The notes beneath the pieces were generated by a model that saw only the letters and a list, made by a program, of their open reading frames with translations, was not told the DNA's origin and did no database searches. This document shows, in pieces, positions 25,560-37,999 of a DNA stretch of 64,000 nucleotides. This DNA is from Limanda limanda. Lineage: Eukaryota > Chordata > Actinopteri > Pleuronectiformes > Pleuronectidae. The translations under genes were made by a program, and so were the position numbers. The DNA lies in NCBI RefSeq assembly GCF_963576545.1, contig NC_083638.1:24514090-24578089 (forward strand), written 5' to 3'. Within the stretch, counting starts at the first letter, position 1. Each line of letters opens with the position of its first letter.

Positions 25560-25716
25560 TTCAAAAACTGGGATCAACCAGAGAACCAGAGGAACCAGTG
25601 GAACCACAGGAACCAGAGGAATCACAGCGCAGACTGACTCCTGCTCCTGTCTCAAAGTACAGGTCTCTGCTCTACTTCCTGTCAGTCAGAGGGGCCGACT
25701 CCAAAACAAAGCTCCT

Positions 25717-25722
25717 GATTGG
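25717..25722 (-). promoter_or_regulatory. sord: Possible CCAAT box upstream of sord
   Basis: CCAAT on the minus strand about 160 bases upstream of the sord start codon, within a relatively GC-rich stretch (about 25660-25790). No transcription start data exist here, so the role is inferred from position only. Confidence 0.3.
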
Positions 25723-26393
25723 TCAAGCCGCTGCGGACCGGTCCACTCCGCGGGGATGGAAGGTACCATGGAAAGAAAAGGACTTACGTTCATGACGTGA
25801 CCTCACCGCTGCTGTTCTTTCCCTCATAAATATGTTTACATTATGTTGTTAAGGATTATGAGTTTCCATTGAGTCTGTGTCTTTTGACATAATGCGAGAT
25901 TTGTGAAACAAACACCCACCACCACAGGTTGGAGATGGTACACACCCATTTTATCATTTCCTTTTATGCTATTTTATTTTTACACCTATTGCATGGACAC
26001 TAAATGTTATACTCTATAACGCAATAAATATTATGTCTGTATGTATTTTATATACATATATGTAATAATTGTGCTGTATTTTAGTCAATACAAAACAATA
26101 AATGTCATATTATATCATGTTTTAGTTTAAATTTAAAACAATTACTTTGAAAACATATATATTATTATACATGTATTTAACAGTGATACATACATTTATA
26201 TATGATTAGAGCTTATACAGCAGTTACTATGGATTTGTATTCATGACTCTTTGATATCCTTTCATGTGTGTTCACTCTATACAAATCAAAATAAAAAATT
26301 GATGATTGTTGTTTGAAAAATATAAAAAAAATGAAATCCAGTTTACACAAATCAGTTCTTGAGTTTCTTGCCATTTCTGACCCTCTATACTTT

Positions 26394-26399
26394 TTTATT
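26394..26399 (-). terminator. terb2: Candidate poly(A) signal of terb2
   Basis: AATAAA on the minus strand about 310 bases past the terb2 stop. The surrounding DNA is AT-rich, so chance matches are likely. Confidence 0.3.
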
Positions 26400-26706
26400 G
26401 CAATACATGTACAATTCAAAGATGCTTGCATTCAAACAAATGAAGAATATACAGATAACATTTGTAACATCAACCTTTTTCAGAACATGAAAAATCAAGG
26501 ACATTATCGACAGATACGATGAAATGATGTTGATTGAGTTAAAATTAGATCTGCCAAGTCCCATTCATTTACTATATGTCAGTTTAAACACGGCATATAA
26601 TGCAGGAAGATAAATCACAACAGCATTTTCTACATCTTGCAGCTGAGAGTAACACAACAGGTACTTGTTCCTCTTTAACACACTTTCCTCTCAGTGAATG
26701 TTTGAT

Positions 26707-29276
26707 TTAACATTTGTGGCAACTGTAACACTCGGCATGGAAATCACACAGATCCCCTGAATATCTCTGCAGCTGGTCCATGCTGACATAATCTTCAGGG
26801 CATAATTAAGGAGAAAAAAAATGGGTGAAATGTTAACACAACCAGGTGACTTCTTCCAACGGAAAATAAAAAATGGCGTATAATCTGAAAAACTAAAGAT
26901 TTTTCTCATGTAACATAAAACAAGGCTTTACCTGTAAGCGTGTTTCCACCTGAGTAATCCTGCAAATTACCACAGGGGGCACCCTCACTCTCTGAGGACT
27001 GTGTGTCAGATGGGTCACAGCTGTAACAAGATTCAAGACTTTAAGGGAATTCATTATTCAGATACCACACAGTTTACAATTCATTGAGTTCTTATTCTGA
27101 ATATTTATGTTGAAAACACACTTGGCTCTGCTGACTTCTCCTTCATTGGACTCATCGGTTGTGAAATCCTGTAAAACAGAAACCAGCTGAGGAGTTGTTT
27201 ATTTGTTTATTTTATTTATTTGTCTCTGTGTAAAGTTACTCTGTGTATTTACCGGTGGTTCTGGCTGCTCGTCCTCACACTCCCAAATCATCCTCCCCAC
27301 TACGCGCCTAAATTCTGAAATGACAACCACAGAAACACTGTGAGAATTATAATTCATAAAATCGGTTTACTTTGAAATGAATCACTCATTAGTTTCCCTG
27401 TGTTTTTGGCTCTATCCATTAAAGTGAAGCAACAACTATTCTCCACCCTCCACAAGTTGATTATGTCTATGAGTGATCTCAGAATAGTTTTTAATGAATT
27501 AAAAACAAAGATTAAACAAAAAGTATGAGGAAGAAAAGAGAATTTTGTTTGCGCAAATGTTTTATACAACCTCATAAATATCTTGGGATCTCGTTGTGGG
27601 TCCTGCTCCCAGAGATGGGAACTACCCATTAAGTATAGTGAACAATAGAGTAAAGATTGGTTTTGGACCAGAGCTAGATTTTGTTGTTGGGCTCCTGCTC
27701 TTCCCCACTGAACGTGGCAGTTTCATTATTTCCCCAAGCATCCAAAAAACAAACCAGTATCTATTGAGCAACAACGTGGAGTTCTGTTGATTTCCTGGTT
27801 TTATGTGATAGTAAGCAACTTAATCTGATATGTCAATTTAGGCTTTAGGGAATAACGATGACCATTGTTCACTTTTTATGACATTTTACAAACTGAATAA
27901 TCAATCGATAATTAAGAAAAACTGCTGTAGAGGAAATATGTTTGAATAATAAAAAGAAACATTAGGTTTTTTAGAAGGGGAACCTCGACAAATCCACAAG
28001 GGCAACAAGATGGAGGATGGACGACCTGTTGAGGCTGATATTCTCCATTTGCTATCCTATTATTTAGACAGAATTAGAGTTGAGTAAAACTTCTACTGCC
28101 TGGAGTTGGAGCTTTTGAGACCCCTGAAGGTCTGGGGCCACGGGTGGATGGTTGGTAATCCAGCTTTGTTTACACCAAATGAATAAACACAGAGTGGTCC
28201 TCACCGTCCTGCACGGAGGCTGGAGGCAGCACATAGTGACAGATGCACACAGACTTCACGCTCTGACGCTTCTCACACACCGACAGAAAAAAGCTGTGAA
28301 AAATGGTCACCTTCTGACACAGGTACTCTCTGCTCTCAAATATCCTGAAAAGCAAAACTCAAGTTATATCTTTAATCAGGGTTTTAGAAAAAAAATACAA
28401 CTTTTAAATAACAAATGTGCATATTTTTGTTTGTTTTTTAACCTCAGAGTATCTGGACATGTAGCATCCTCGCTGAAGAGATAATCTGCTGTCCTCCAAC
28501 TGGTCACGGTTCCCCCCTCGAGTGCTGCAAGAGAAATGTTGTGGCCATAAAAGGAAGCTGAGACGACCAAATCAAAGTGTGTCAACAAACGTCCTTGTAG
28601 GGCCACAGATCCTAAACTAGATTTGTGGTGGTATAATTATTCCCCTGAAATCCATCCTGACTCATGATTGGTGGAGTGTGTGTCGACGGGACCATAAAAG
28701 CACAGCTACAGCTCAGACTCTGACTGGAGGTGGTAACGTGTCGTCCATCTTTGTTAAGGTCAGCGATTACAGAAATATACTTCTCAAGTGATTTTGATAG
28801 CGTTTTTTTTATATATCATACACAATATGTTTAGTTCACATGCTATATTTATATATTAGCTATATATAAAAGTGCCCATGCATTTTATGAATATTGGTTT
28901 GTTGTTTTTGATCAATCAAATTCTATTACAGTGCACTTCACTGTAGTGAACTAACGGTGTATGTTTGTACTGTTGGTTGAATTCACTTTTTTGCAGATAC
29001 ACAGATGCATATTTAAAAAAAATCATCACGTTATACACCGACCTTGGGAATAGCACTGTGAAATATATGTTTACTCTTCTTTAGTTTTCATTGTTTTCAG
29101 CCAATAAACTAGCTGTTAGCTGCACACCAGCAACATGGATGAATGTGTCACATCATCATCAGGTGATTAGCATGCTAGCTCAAACTAGCTTCTCCTTGTT
29201 GATGGTACTTACTCCAGTAGTGTTGACGTGTGTCCGGCACACTGGATGAGAACCAGGCGGACTTATTGAGAAACAT
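26707..29276 (-). CDS. terb2: Telomere repeats-binding bouquet formation protein 2, seven exons
   Basis: Minus-strand exons, in order: 29276-29213, 28524-28443, 28344-28205, 27314-27253, 27168-27122, 27020-26932, 26792-26707. They join in frame to 570 nt (189 aa plus TAA). Recognition rests on the order of conserved segments known from human TERB2 (C15orf43): MFLNKSAWFSSSV start, LEGGTVTSWRTADYLFSEDA, CPDTLRIFESREYL, VTIFHSFFLSV, HYVLPPASVQ, FRRVVGRMIWECEDE, and a C-terminal DYVSMDQLQRYSGDLCDF. Known role: part of the TERB1-TERB2-MAJIN complex that tethers telomeres to the inner nuclear membrane in meiotic prophase. The protein is shorter than human (220 aa); the C-terminal basic tail is missing. 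A further unrecognised exon is the main alternative. The gene lies directly upstream of sord on the same strand, as the two are neighbours in human. Confidence 0.88.
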
Positions 29277-30189
29277 GGCCGCAGTGTCTCAGATCATTCA
29301 GACCAGTCAGACACAACTCCCCAGATCATCTGGATTGCTTCTGTCGTTATTCTGAAGTTCCGCTTCGGTTACTGGTGGTGGCGCTAAAACCATAGACAGT
29401 ATATAACGGCTAAAACCACTGTGCTGCATTCAAACACAGTCAGAAACTGTCGGAAAACGTCCTATCCGTGCAAACATACAATCGACCACACCCGAGATTT
29501 ACAAGGGGGGGATGCTGCGTCACGTGACAGGTGTTTAAAAGCTGATTGTCACCGTTTGTGTCATAACTGAACTTACAGAAGTAACCTTTAGTTTTGTTGG
29601 CACTGATTCTTCCAGGTTTGTGATCCTCATAGTTCTTTATTTGCTCTTTTATTTTTAGAAAGTGACAGCCTCTGAACTAGACCAGTTTTGATTTGCAGTT
29701 CCACTTAAGGTGTAATTTATTGAAGGTTGTCTAAAGGAGGAATTCCTGGATGTATGCAAGGTCCTTTAATGTAGAAAGTAAGTATAAAACAGTTATATGT
29801 GCTATAGTCTACTAATCAAAATGCTCAATTCGCAGAGAAATACGCAGAGCTAATATTCTGAAACTGCCTTAAAATTAGCTGTCAGGTCAAGTTTTTTGAT
29901 ACTGTGAAGAAACTGTCACCATCCTCAACCATGTCGTCAGCACAGGGTATTTTCATTAGATCTCTATTAAGGAGTCTTAGGCCCTATCATTGTTTCTTTC
30001 CGGCCTCCTCTACAATCCCTTTAAATCTTTTTAAAGTGATATCCTTCTGCTGATCATTGGATTACTTCTATCTTGCTGTTTTAAGTTTGCTGCTTTACAC
30101 TAGAAATCCAGCTCAAGTGTGTGTCTGCAAAGTTATAGGGTAAGGAAAGGTTAATATCTACTGCATTGAGCTGGAACTCTGAAAATAAG

Positions 30190-30720
30190 ATAAGCTGCTT
30201 AATGGCTTTGTCTCCTGATCAGCAACCCTGGCAAAACATACTCCCACCTCACTTTTTCCATATACTGAATACTTTCACATTGCCACTGGTAGATTTTCCT
30301 TTCTTACACTCCATTGTCTCTTTCCTGGAGCCCAAACATCCACAGGGTTTCTTGACAATGGAGGGGTGGACTGCTCCTTCTACTGGTCATCCACTTGCCA
30401 TTTTCTACTCTTGCTGGCCTAGTTGCCCAGTCTCCCACTTCCCTGATGTTCCATGATCAGTGTCCGTGCATGCTCTCGTAGCCCAAATCATACTGGTACT
30501 GCCCCAGGTTCGCTCAGAGATTCTTGCAGCTGAGGTGAGTGAGCTGGAGGCAGTGGTAGTAGGGTCCCACCTCGATGTTGCAGTACAGCTGTCGCTTCCA
30601 GATGATCCAGGGGTTTGCAGTGGATCCAGGCCCCGGTGTGGAGCTTCACACCAAATCCAGCTGGAGCTTTTCAGACCAGATTTAACCGTCTGTTTGGCTC
30701 ATCACTGACCGACCAGCTCC
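30190..30720. repeat. Multi-copy element of unknown class, copy 1
   Basis: The part at about 30285-30450 ('ctggtagattttcctttc', 'gtggactgctccttctactggt', 'atccacttgccattttctactcttgctgg', 'gcccagtctcccac') matches 41580-41720 in the same orientation. The adjoining 30457-30620 is GC-rich and open in more than one minus-strand frame. A mobile-element fragment is the most likely explanation; I could not assign it. Confidence 0.5.
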
Positions 30721-32098
30721 GTTTGGATCTATCAGTGACCTTTTTCACACCATAGTAGTAGATTACAATTAATTATCTGTGGTTGGCTGGGCTTTGTGTC
30801 TCTCAGAGAGCCGCCAGCCAATCAGAGGAGAGCCTCAGAGAATAGAGAGGAAAAACTGTACACCTGTACACATTGATAATGTTCTCAAATATATTGCGTG
30901 CCTTGTTCTACTCACCAAGTTGTAGGAATCATGCACTTGCTCTCCTCTGTGCATGTCTTAAATCTGAAGGTTTAGGTAGGTCGAGATCTGGAACCCGGCA
31001 TATGATTCACATAATTTTCAAGCATTTGTATTTGTTGTCTTTTTCCTCATTTATGTACGTTACCTTGGCTTGTCTCTGTAGTATGTTCAACATGTCACCA
31101 CCAGGTGGAAGTATTTTACTACATATACAGTTGAAAACAAAGACAGTCAATTTTATGGCTTATACTAGGTCAGCTTTTGACAGTATAAGTAAAGTCAAAT
31201 CCTGTATTCTGTTTCCTGTAGAAGTTTTGACCAGAGGTTTTTTTTCAGTAGGTAAACCTGTTACTGTGTTATTCAAGGATCTTGATTTGAACATTTCAGT
31301 TCATAGGATAAAAGGTTTACCTAGCATTTAATTAGCCACATGTGGTAAAAATAACAAAAAATATCAAATTATTATGTAAATTTACTTATGTCCAAGGACC
31401 AGAAATGGATTTGAATTGTTAACTCATCTTCTTATTGATGAGAAACGGATATAATGTGTTTCACATCATCAGGCTTCACTTGTGCTCATTAGTTCACACA
31501 CAGTAAGATAATCGGTTGTGCACTGACTTGTAGAATCACTCACATTTCTGACAGCACTCTTCTTCAGTACGTTGGTATCAGCACTTTGCTTTATGTTCTC
31601 TAACCTCCTCACTGGGGTTGTCTGCAGGTCAGGCGCTCTTTGCGACCACGCAACCACACGCAGAGAACCCGCTGACTCCTATTTACGAATCCTGGTAATG
31701 TCGTGTAACCTTGTGTTTTATACCAGCGGCAGCCTATTAAAGTAGATATTGCTGCGAAGCACTATTGGAGTGACGCTGCAGGTGTAACTGATGGGATATG
31801 GTTGTTTGAACTCTGAGAGGGAGCCCATCACTCTGGCTTTACACCAGGCTGCTATGGGTGTGCAGATATAGAACTGCTTGGAAACCCAGTGAGCAAACCT
31901 ACGATGCCAGTTCGAGTGTAGCTGCTCTGCTTTGCATTATATTGACATAGCACGCACCGAGGCCGAGAACTCCATCTAGGTTAACGATGATTTGTAATAT
32001 ATTGGGCAGCTCGCCTGCACATACTCGCGTTTGGTGACCGAGTTCCCTCACACCATACACACGACTAGTAGAGGGGGTTCAAAAGCAGTGATAACTCT

Positions 32099-32112
32099 GT
32101 TGCCATGACAAC
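32099..32112. promoter_or_regulatory. X-box-like (RFX-type) palindromic motif
   Basis: GTTGCCATGACAAC differs at one base from the symmetric X-box GTTGCCATGGCAAC bound by RFX factors. It lies in a somewhat GC-richer stretch of the gene-poor region. No nearby gene start is recognised, so function is inference. Confidence 0.35.
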
Positions 32113-33655
32113 AGTGAAGCCACACCCTGTTTCTTATACCCAACCCCCCACGATCACGCTCGGTTCAGAACAAAGCGGTGGGAAGAGGAGCTGGTTGGTG
32201 ATACATGTGCTGAGGCTTAATACGAGCAGGGGGACAGGAGACATTAATCATCTATCTCCTGTTGACTGACCTTCGCAGTAGAAAAAATCCCTGCTTGCTT
32301 TTCATGATAATATGAAGAATCTTATTTTGTGTTGGTTGTCCCCCCGGCACATTCATTTAACTATTTATGAAATCGATTTACTTTCTTGTTAATAATTATC
32401 ACCAAAACAATAGAAAAATGTATTGGTTTGTATGTATTTATTCACCAAATACAATATATATATATATTAAATGATTACTTTAATCTATAATCCTATACAT
32501 TGGCTAATTGCTTTATCGTCTCTTATTATATAATTTTTTATTACATGCATAAGAAAAAAAGAGCAAAAGGAAGATGCCACATTGGACCTTAGAAAATAAT
32601 GTATGAATTAATTACTTATTTTCTGAAATTATGTATTTAAAAAAAACATTTGTTGTGTTCATGATTATAAACGAGCCCTGAAACAGTTGATTAATTGAAA
32701 AGATAGGAAAATTATGGTCTAGTGATAAAATTATTTCCTTAGTCAAATTGTTTTTCTGGTCTCTTGCTCTTATATTTGACTCAGGTCTCTGGTGTCCTCT
32801 GACATCCAGGAACTCTCCACACTGTCTTAGTCATGTAAAAACTACAGGATCTGTCCTCATCTCTCCCCTCTGTGTTTGCTGTTGTGCTGTTTTTGTCCCT
32901 TCAGCTTCTCTCCTACTCGACAGAGAAAATTTCCTGCGGTGGCAGATCTGGCTGCCCTGGCCTCATCCATCTACCCTCTGCCCCTTGTAATGCTGTTCCA
33001 TTGTGTGGTAGCTTATTGTATTGGTATTGCATGAGCTGTTTGCGGCGGTACATTTTACATCTGCAATCAAATTTGTGTTTTTTTTCAACTCATTCCACAG
33101 ATATTTTCTGGGCTAAATTAATATTATTTGCTTTATAATATGTCACAAAATGTCAAAAAATACCCAACACATTGCCCAGGGTCCAAGGTGGCGTCTTTAT
33201 GTGACTGGTGTTGTTCAAATAATAATCTTTAACCCAAAGTTACTAAATTTTGTATCATAGAAGAACTGGAACATGAGCAAATATTTTCATTGGTGAGGCT
33301 GATACCACTACTTTTCGTCTATTTTACCAATGAGGTAATTGTAACAGCTCTGGTGTGTAGCTGTAATAGTTAAATATGAATTATGTTATCGCACAGATTT
33401 GTCTGTGGTTTTTTTCCACTGTAATCCTGATACAGAGATATAGTTTGGGAATTACTGAAGGTTCAGGTTGTTTTCTGCTCTGTTCTTACCTGACGTCAAC
33501 GGGAGTCTCAGGTGATCAGGCCACAATTGAGTTTAGCATATTTCTCCATATGTATTTCAAGTAATCGCTTGAGGTTGGGTCTCACTTTGCAAAGACCAAA
33601 CCAGTTTTTGTTTTTTACCAGTCTTACTTTGACAGATGGCTCCATTGTGTGTTTG

Positions 33656-33656
<1 letters not shown>

Positions 33657-33699
<43 letters not shown>
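33657..33699 (+). repeat. (TG)n microsatellite
   Basis: Uninterrupted TG dinucleotide tract of about 43 bases. Confidence 0.95.
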
Positions 33700-33703
<4 letters not shown>

Positions 33704-33959
33704 CAGAGAAGTGAGAGACAGCCTGAGTGGGGCAAAGAGGCACTGATTGAATCAATGCACTGCACACAGCTCCAGACGAAAATAAGATTTTAGCCATTTG
33801 AATCCGGAAAAAAAAATATCAATACCTCTGTGAAGCGATCAATGTTGATATTGTAGCTGGCCACCGAAAATAAATGGAATCACTGAGAAGTGTAGAACTA
33901 TTTCCGGTATATTTTGAAACTGGAGAAGACTGTAGATTCTACAGTGTAGAAGAAGGCAG

Positions 33960-34085
33960 TCCCACAATGTGGCCCAGGATGCATTAGTATTCACACAGCT
34001 AAAGGAATACCTAATCTTCCAGCTTGGGACAGCTGTAAGATTAGGTATTCCTTCATATTCTAGCGATATCCACATTCACTGTGAA
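33960..34085. repeat. Foldback (large imperfect palindrome) with a perfect 17-bp core stem
   Basis: AAGGAATACCTAATCTT (34002-34018) and AAGATTAGGTATTCCTT (34037-34053) are exact reverse complements around an 18-base loop. Pairing resumes outside the core, for example aatgtgg at 33966-33972 with ccacatt at 34069-34075. Resembles the centre of a foldback or MITE-type element; an RNA hairpin is the alternative. Confidence 0.65.
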
Positions 34086-37000
34086 AGTCAAGAAGATATA
34101 CTGGGCTCCTGTATGTTATCTTTAATGAAACATGTTCACCGAAAAGCTTCGATAATGAGCAGCGTGGGATGATTTTCCTGTACAGGGAGTTCTGGAACAA
34201 GGAGTTACATCTTTTAAATAGTGTCCAGATGAGTTTCCAGACAAGCTCAATAACAGCCAGTGTCTAAATGAAGAGTGGCTGGCTTTGAATTCATATATTT
34301 ACTGCTTCCAGACGCCAGAAGATAGCCAGTCAGCATTCTCATATAGTACTTTGTCAGCGAGATGGAGCAGTAAACCTTCCAGGGGTTATATCTTTCAAGA
34401 GTTACAGAAGAGTTGATTTGCTATCCAATTTGTCTCTTGTTTTCAGTTTTGTTGTGAGTTAACTGAGCAGTCTGTTATGTCCCCGTTTCTCTGCCTCTCT
34501 TTCTCTTTCCCCATCAAGTCTCTTTCTCTCCTGCTGAGCCAACAACATCAAAGCAGTGTGCTTCAAATCGCAGGTGTTGAAGGATTAAGGCCACCGCAGG
34601 ATGGGGTTTTATTCTCAGCCTCATCTTTGATGTAATGTCTCTTTCACTCACCTGTGTCTCTAAACTGTAAAACAGACAGTTTGCCTGCAGTGTCCCCTGC
34701 TAAACTGAAAATATGGAGTGTTTTCATTCTCACATAGCAACGTTCAGCTGGTTGAATTCAAAGAGCCTGCACCCAGGGAGAGGGAAATGTGTGCGACCAA
34801 TGTTGGTAGTTACACAAATGGCGGCAGCATCTGACTGTAAGAGGTTGGGACTATAGGCAACACGGAGATATATCCTGTCAGATCATAAAAAATGTGTCTT
34901 TAGTCTGAGATTTCACTTTATTGTTTATGTCTCTGTGAATCAGGTCATTGGAGAAGGTTTTATATGATTGATTTTTAGCCATGAAGTGGCAAGTGGTAAA
35001 GAAAACAACAATTTGATTTGATGATTTAGATGCAACACACTAGTGAAAACATCACTAGGATTATTTTTAATAGATTCCTTTCACCAAATCATATACGCTG
35101 GACCTTTAAAGTCTTGATGTGATCTCAATAGTTGTTGAAAGGATGTCTTTCAAATTCATGGTGCCCAGAGGATGAATCCAATTGATTTAGAGGATACCTT
35201 TAAGATCTGGATATTCTGTACACATTCCTCACCCACTATACCTAATGTAATTAATCCCATAAAGAGTTACAACCAAATGTCAGTGTGTAAATGTCTAAAA
35301 ACAGCTCTCAACTCTCACATAACTGAGTGAAAGTGAATCAGAGGTGAAGAGAAAACTTTTCCCCAGTGACCGTTCTGGTGTGGCCCTAGCTGTAGGCTCC
35401 TGGCTGGCCTTTAACCCTGCCTGGGTTACCAGGGTCTGTTGGTGTGCTGAGGAGGGACAGGAGGGTACATTGCTCCCCAGACCGTTAAGAAACCATACAG
35501 GCAGCAGCTGAGCAGCGTCTGACGGTAGGTTGAGAGGAAAATTGTCACAGGCTCCACAGGCCTACCTCAAGGGGAGCAGGCTCACTCTTTGGCAAACACA
35601 TACTGTAGATGTGCGTGATTCACGTGCACATGTATGCACGTGTTTATGCTCACGCAAGGCTGCACAGAGGTATCGGTTAGGCAACGCAGTGAGAGATGTA
35701 TTTGAACAGAGGACACCTGCGAGACAGAAACTGCCAACAGAATCAAAGTTCTGAGTGACTGTAGCCAAGTTTGTGTCTCACCAAGGAGCCGTCATGCTTC
35801 TCTGCCACGCTATGTGTGAATGTTATTTGCCCCCTTAGTTACTTCAGTCCACTGTGAGTCACTCAGAGTTTGCAGGATGGCATCATTGAGAAATGGCTGC
35901 TCTCTGGGCTTGTCCCCCCCACTGAGCACCAGCCATGTAGACTAATGACCTGACCTTCTTTTCTGTCTTCACTTTTCTCCCGTCATCATCTTCGTCTTGT
36001 TTCAGTTCGGCCTCTCGTTTAATGAAGCTACATCTCAACCAGCTTTCTCTGGCAGTTCCCAGCAGACAACAGTTTTTATATCCATCACTTAAAGGTCCCA
36101 ATGGAGTCTTCTTCTAACAAAACAAAAGTCGTGTAAATTCAGTGTTTTTTTATCAAAACACAGTGTGCATCCTTGAGGTCTAGCAAACGTGTTGAACACA
36201 TATCCTGCAAATAAAATAATTAGTGAAGCTGATTTATTTGAATAGTTTGAAACCTTCTTAGTTTATTTCTATGTTTCCTAGCTAGCAACTGTTTTTTTCT
36301 TTGACTTTGTTGGTGCTTTGAAACACATTTAGCTTATTTACTGCCTCGTGTTGATCAGTGGAACAGAGTGAAACCAATGTTAGGCTGCAGTAAAGGTTAT
36401 AAATCCTGACTCCTCCATGTTAATGTATGGGACATGGACCAAACTAAAATGTCAAAGTACACATATAATACATTATATTTTAGTTTGATTTCTTCTTTTA
36501 GTTGGTATATTGTCCTCTTTGTGTGGTGCACTAAACTGCATGAAATAGAAATATTTAAGAGAAGTAGAAATACTTAACTACTACTAGTGTATTTTGTGTC
36601 TGTATTGGCAACAGAACAAGTGAAGGCTTGTAAAATTATCCTGTAACATCTAGATTTTAAAATCTCACTCTAGTTTCTGTGATGGATGTTTACATCATAA
36701 CTGTATCTGTAGCATGATAATTGTAACTATTAATTTTGACCCATAGCCACTTAAATGTTTGAAAAGTTTTCATGTGAACAAAGTTGACATAAACCATCCC
36801 TGAAATATAATCAAAACTTCATTGTCAGCTTCTTTAATTTATCATGAAATAACGTAAACAGAAAGCAGACAGGAACGACCTAAAGAATCTTATGGGACAT
36901 CTGGCTACTTTCTAGTTCTCTGACATGCTGTGATCTGGAGACCTGTTCCGTCTTATTCTACCTTCACAGGATGCTCCTGTCTAAACACAGGCCCCAAGTA

Positions 37001-37766
37001 TCCTCCCATAACACACACACAGACACACACACAATTTGTATTTTGGCACTGTCTCTCAAATTTAGATTTGTATTGGCTAACCTCCTGTGTAGGAAATAAA
37101 AAAAGAACACATCTAAACTGCCTCTACAGTAATAGTCTTCTGCCATGCCATTTAATGAAGTTGTCTGTCTGGGATTGTGGAATTGGTACACACATAATAG
37201 AGACATTGAAATCAATACTGTAAATAATAGGAATAGACAACCATTAATAATGTCATGTAGAAGGAATGCCTAAAGCCTGAATTGAGGAATGTTGTTACAA
37301 ACAGCTTAACGATTTGCTCTGGTTTGTATGGGTTTGCTTGTTTCATGGTTTTTCTCCTGCTTGCCAGCGCCATGCAGCAGAATGGCTTTGGCTATCAATA
37401 TTGTGGCAAATTTTAAACTGTTGAGACTAATATGCCAGTTTGTGTTACGGTTGAAGATCTCCCCCAAGAGGCAATAGGGCCAGGCTGAGTTGAGTTTTTT
37501 GCACAGTGGAGCGCCATTTGGTTCGTGTTTCTGACTGTTGCTCTGCTTGTCACTGTGGGGTAGGAACACAGAACGTGAGTCATCCCACCGTCAAGATCCC
37601 CGACTGAAATTACCCACAAATTTACCTGGGGACATTTATGATTTCATCTTTAATCTGTCACTTTAAAACTTGTAACTTTGCACTGACCTCAGTAATGATA
37701 AAGACGTGGCTTCCCTCCAGTAAGGATAATGCTTGGCACTCTCAGCCTTTTACCATTAATTAAGGT

Positions 37767-37999
37767 TAGGGCTGCAATGGTTATTAAAATGATGGATTCA
37801 ACTCTTTTTCTCACCAAAGGAGTAGTTTAAATTCTGGGGATGTATTCGCTCCATTCTTGAGTCCATGCCAGGTGGGTGCCCTTTCCATGAGCCTGCCTCA
37901 GACACTTAGGCTAGCCACTTCTTTCTGTTTCCAGACATTGATGATTGTCATTTTTGGTCTATTGATAAATCAATTAATGAACTAATCGTTTCACTGCTA
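37767..37999. mobile_element. Degenerate hAT-like MITE, about 233 bp
   Basis: Starts TAGGGCTGCAATGG; the reverse complement of the other end starts TAGCAGTGAAACGATT, both close to the tagggctg.aac.att ends common to fish hAT-type elements. Candidate 8-bp flanks ATTAAGGT (37759-37766) and ATTGAGTT (38000-38007) agree at 6 of 8. The subterminal 'attgataaatcaattaat' is also typical. Confidence 0.5.

Noticed and set aside
25560..25655. In-frame hydrophobic N-terminal extension of sord (VIPLVPVVPLVPLVLWLIP)
   Set aside because: The frame is open but has no ATG upstream of 25559; it would need a TTG start. It comes from a short 'ggaacca' repeat in the 5' leader.
31469..31657. Minus-strand frame of 62 codons
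   Set aside because: Isolated frame without conserved motif or splice context.
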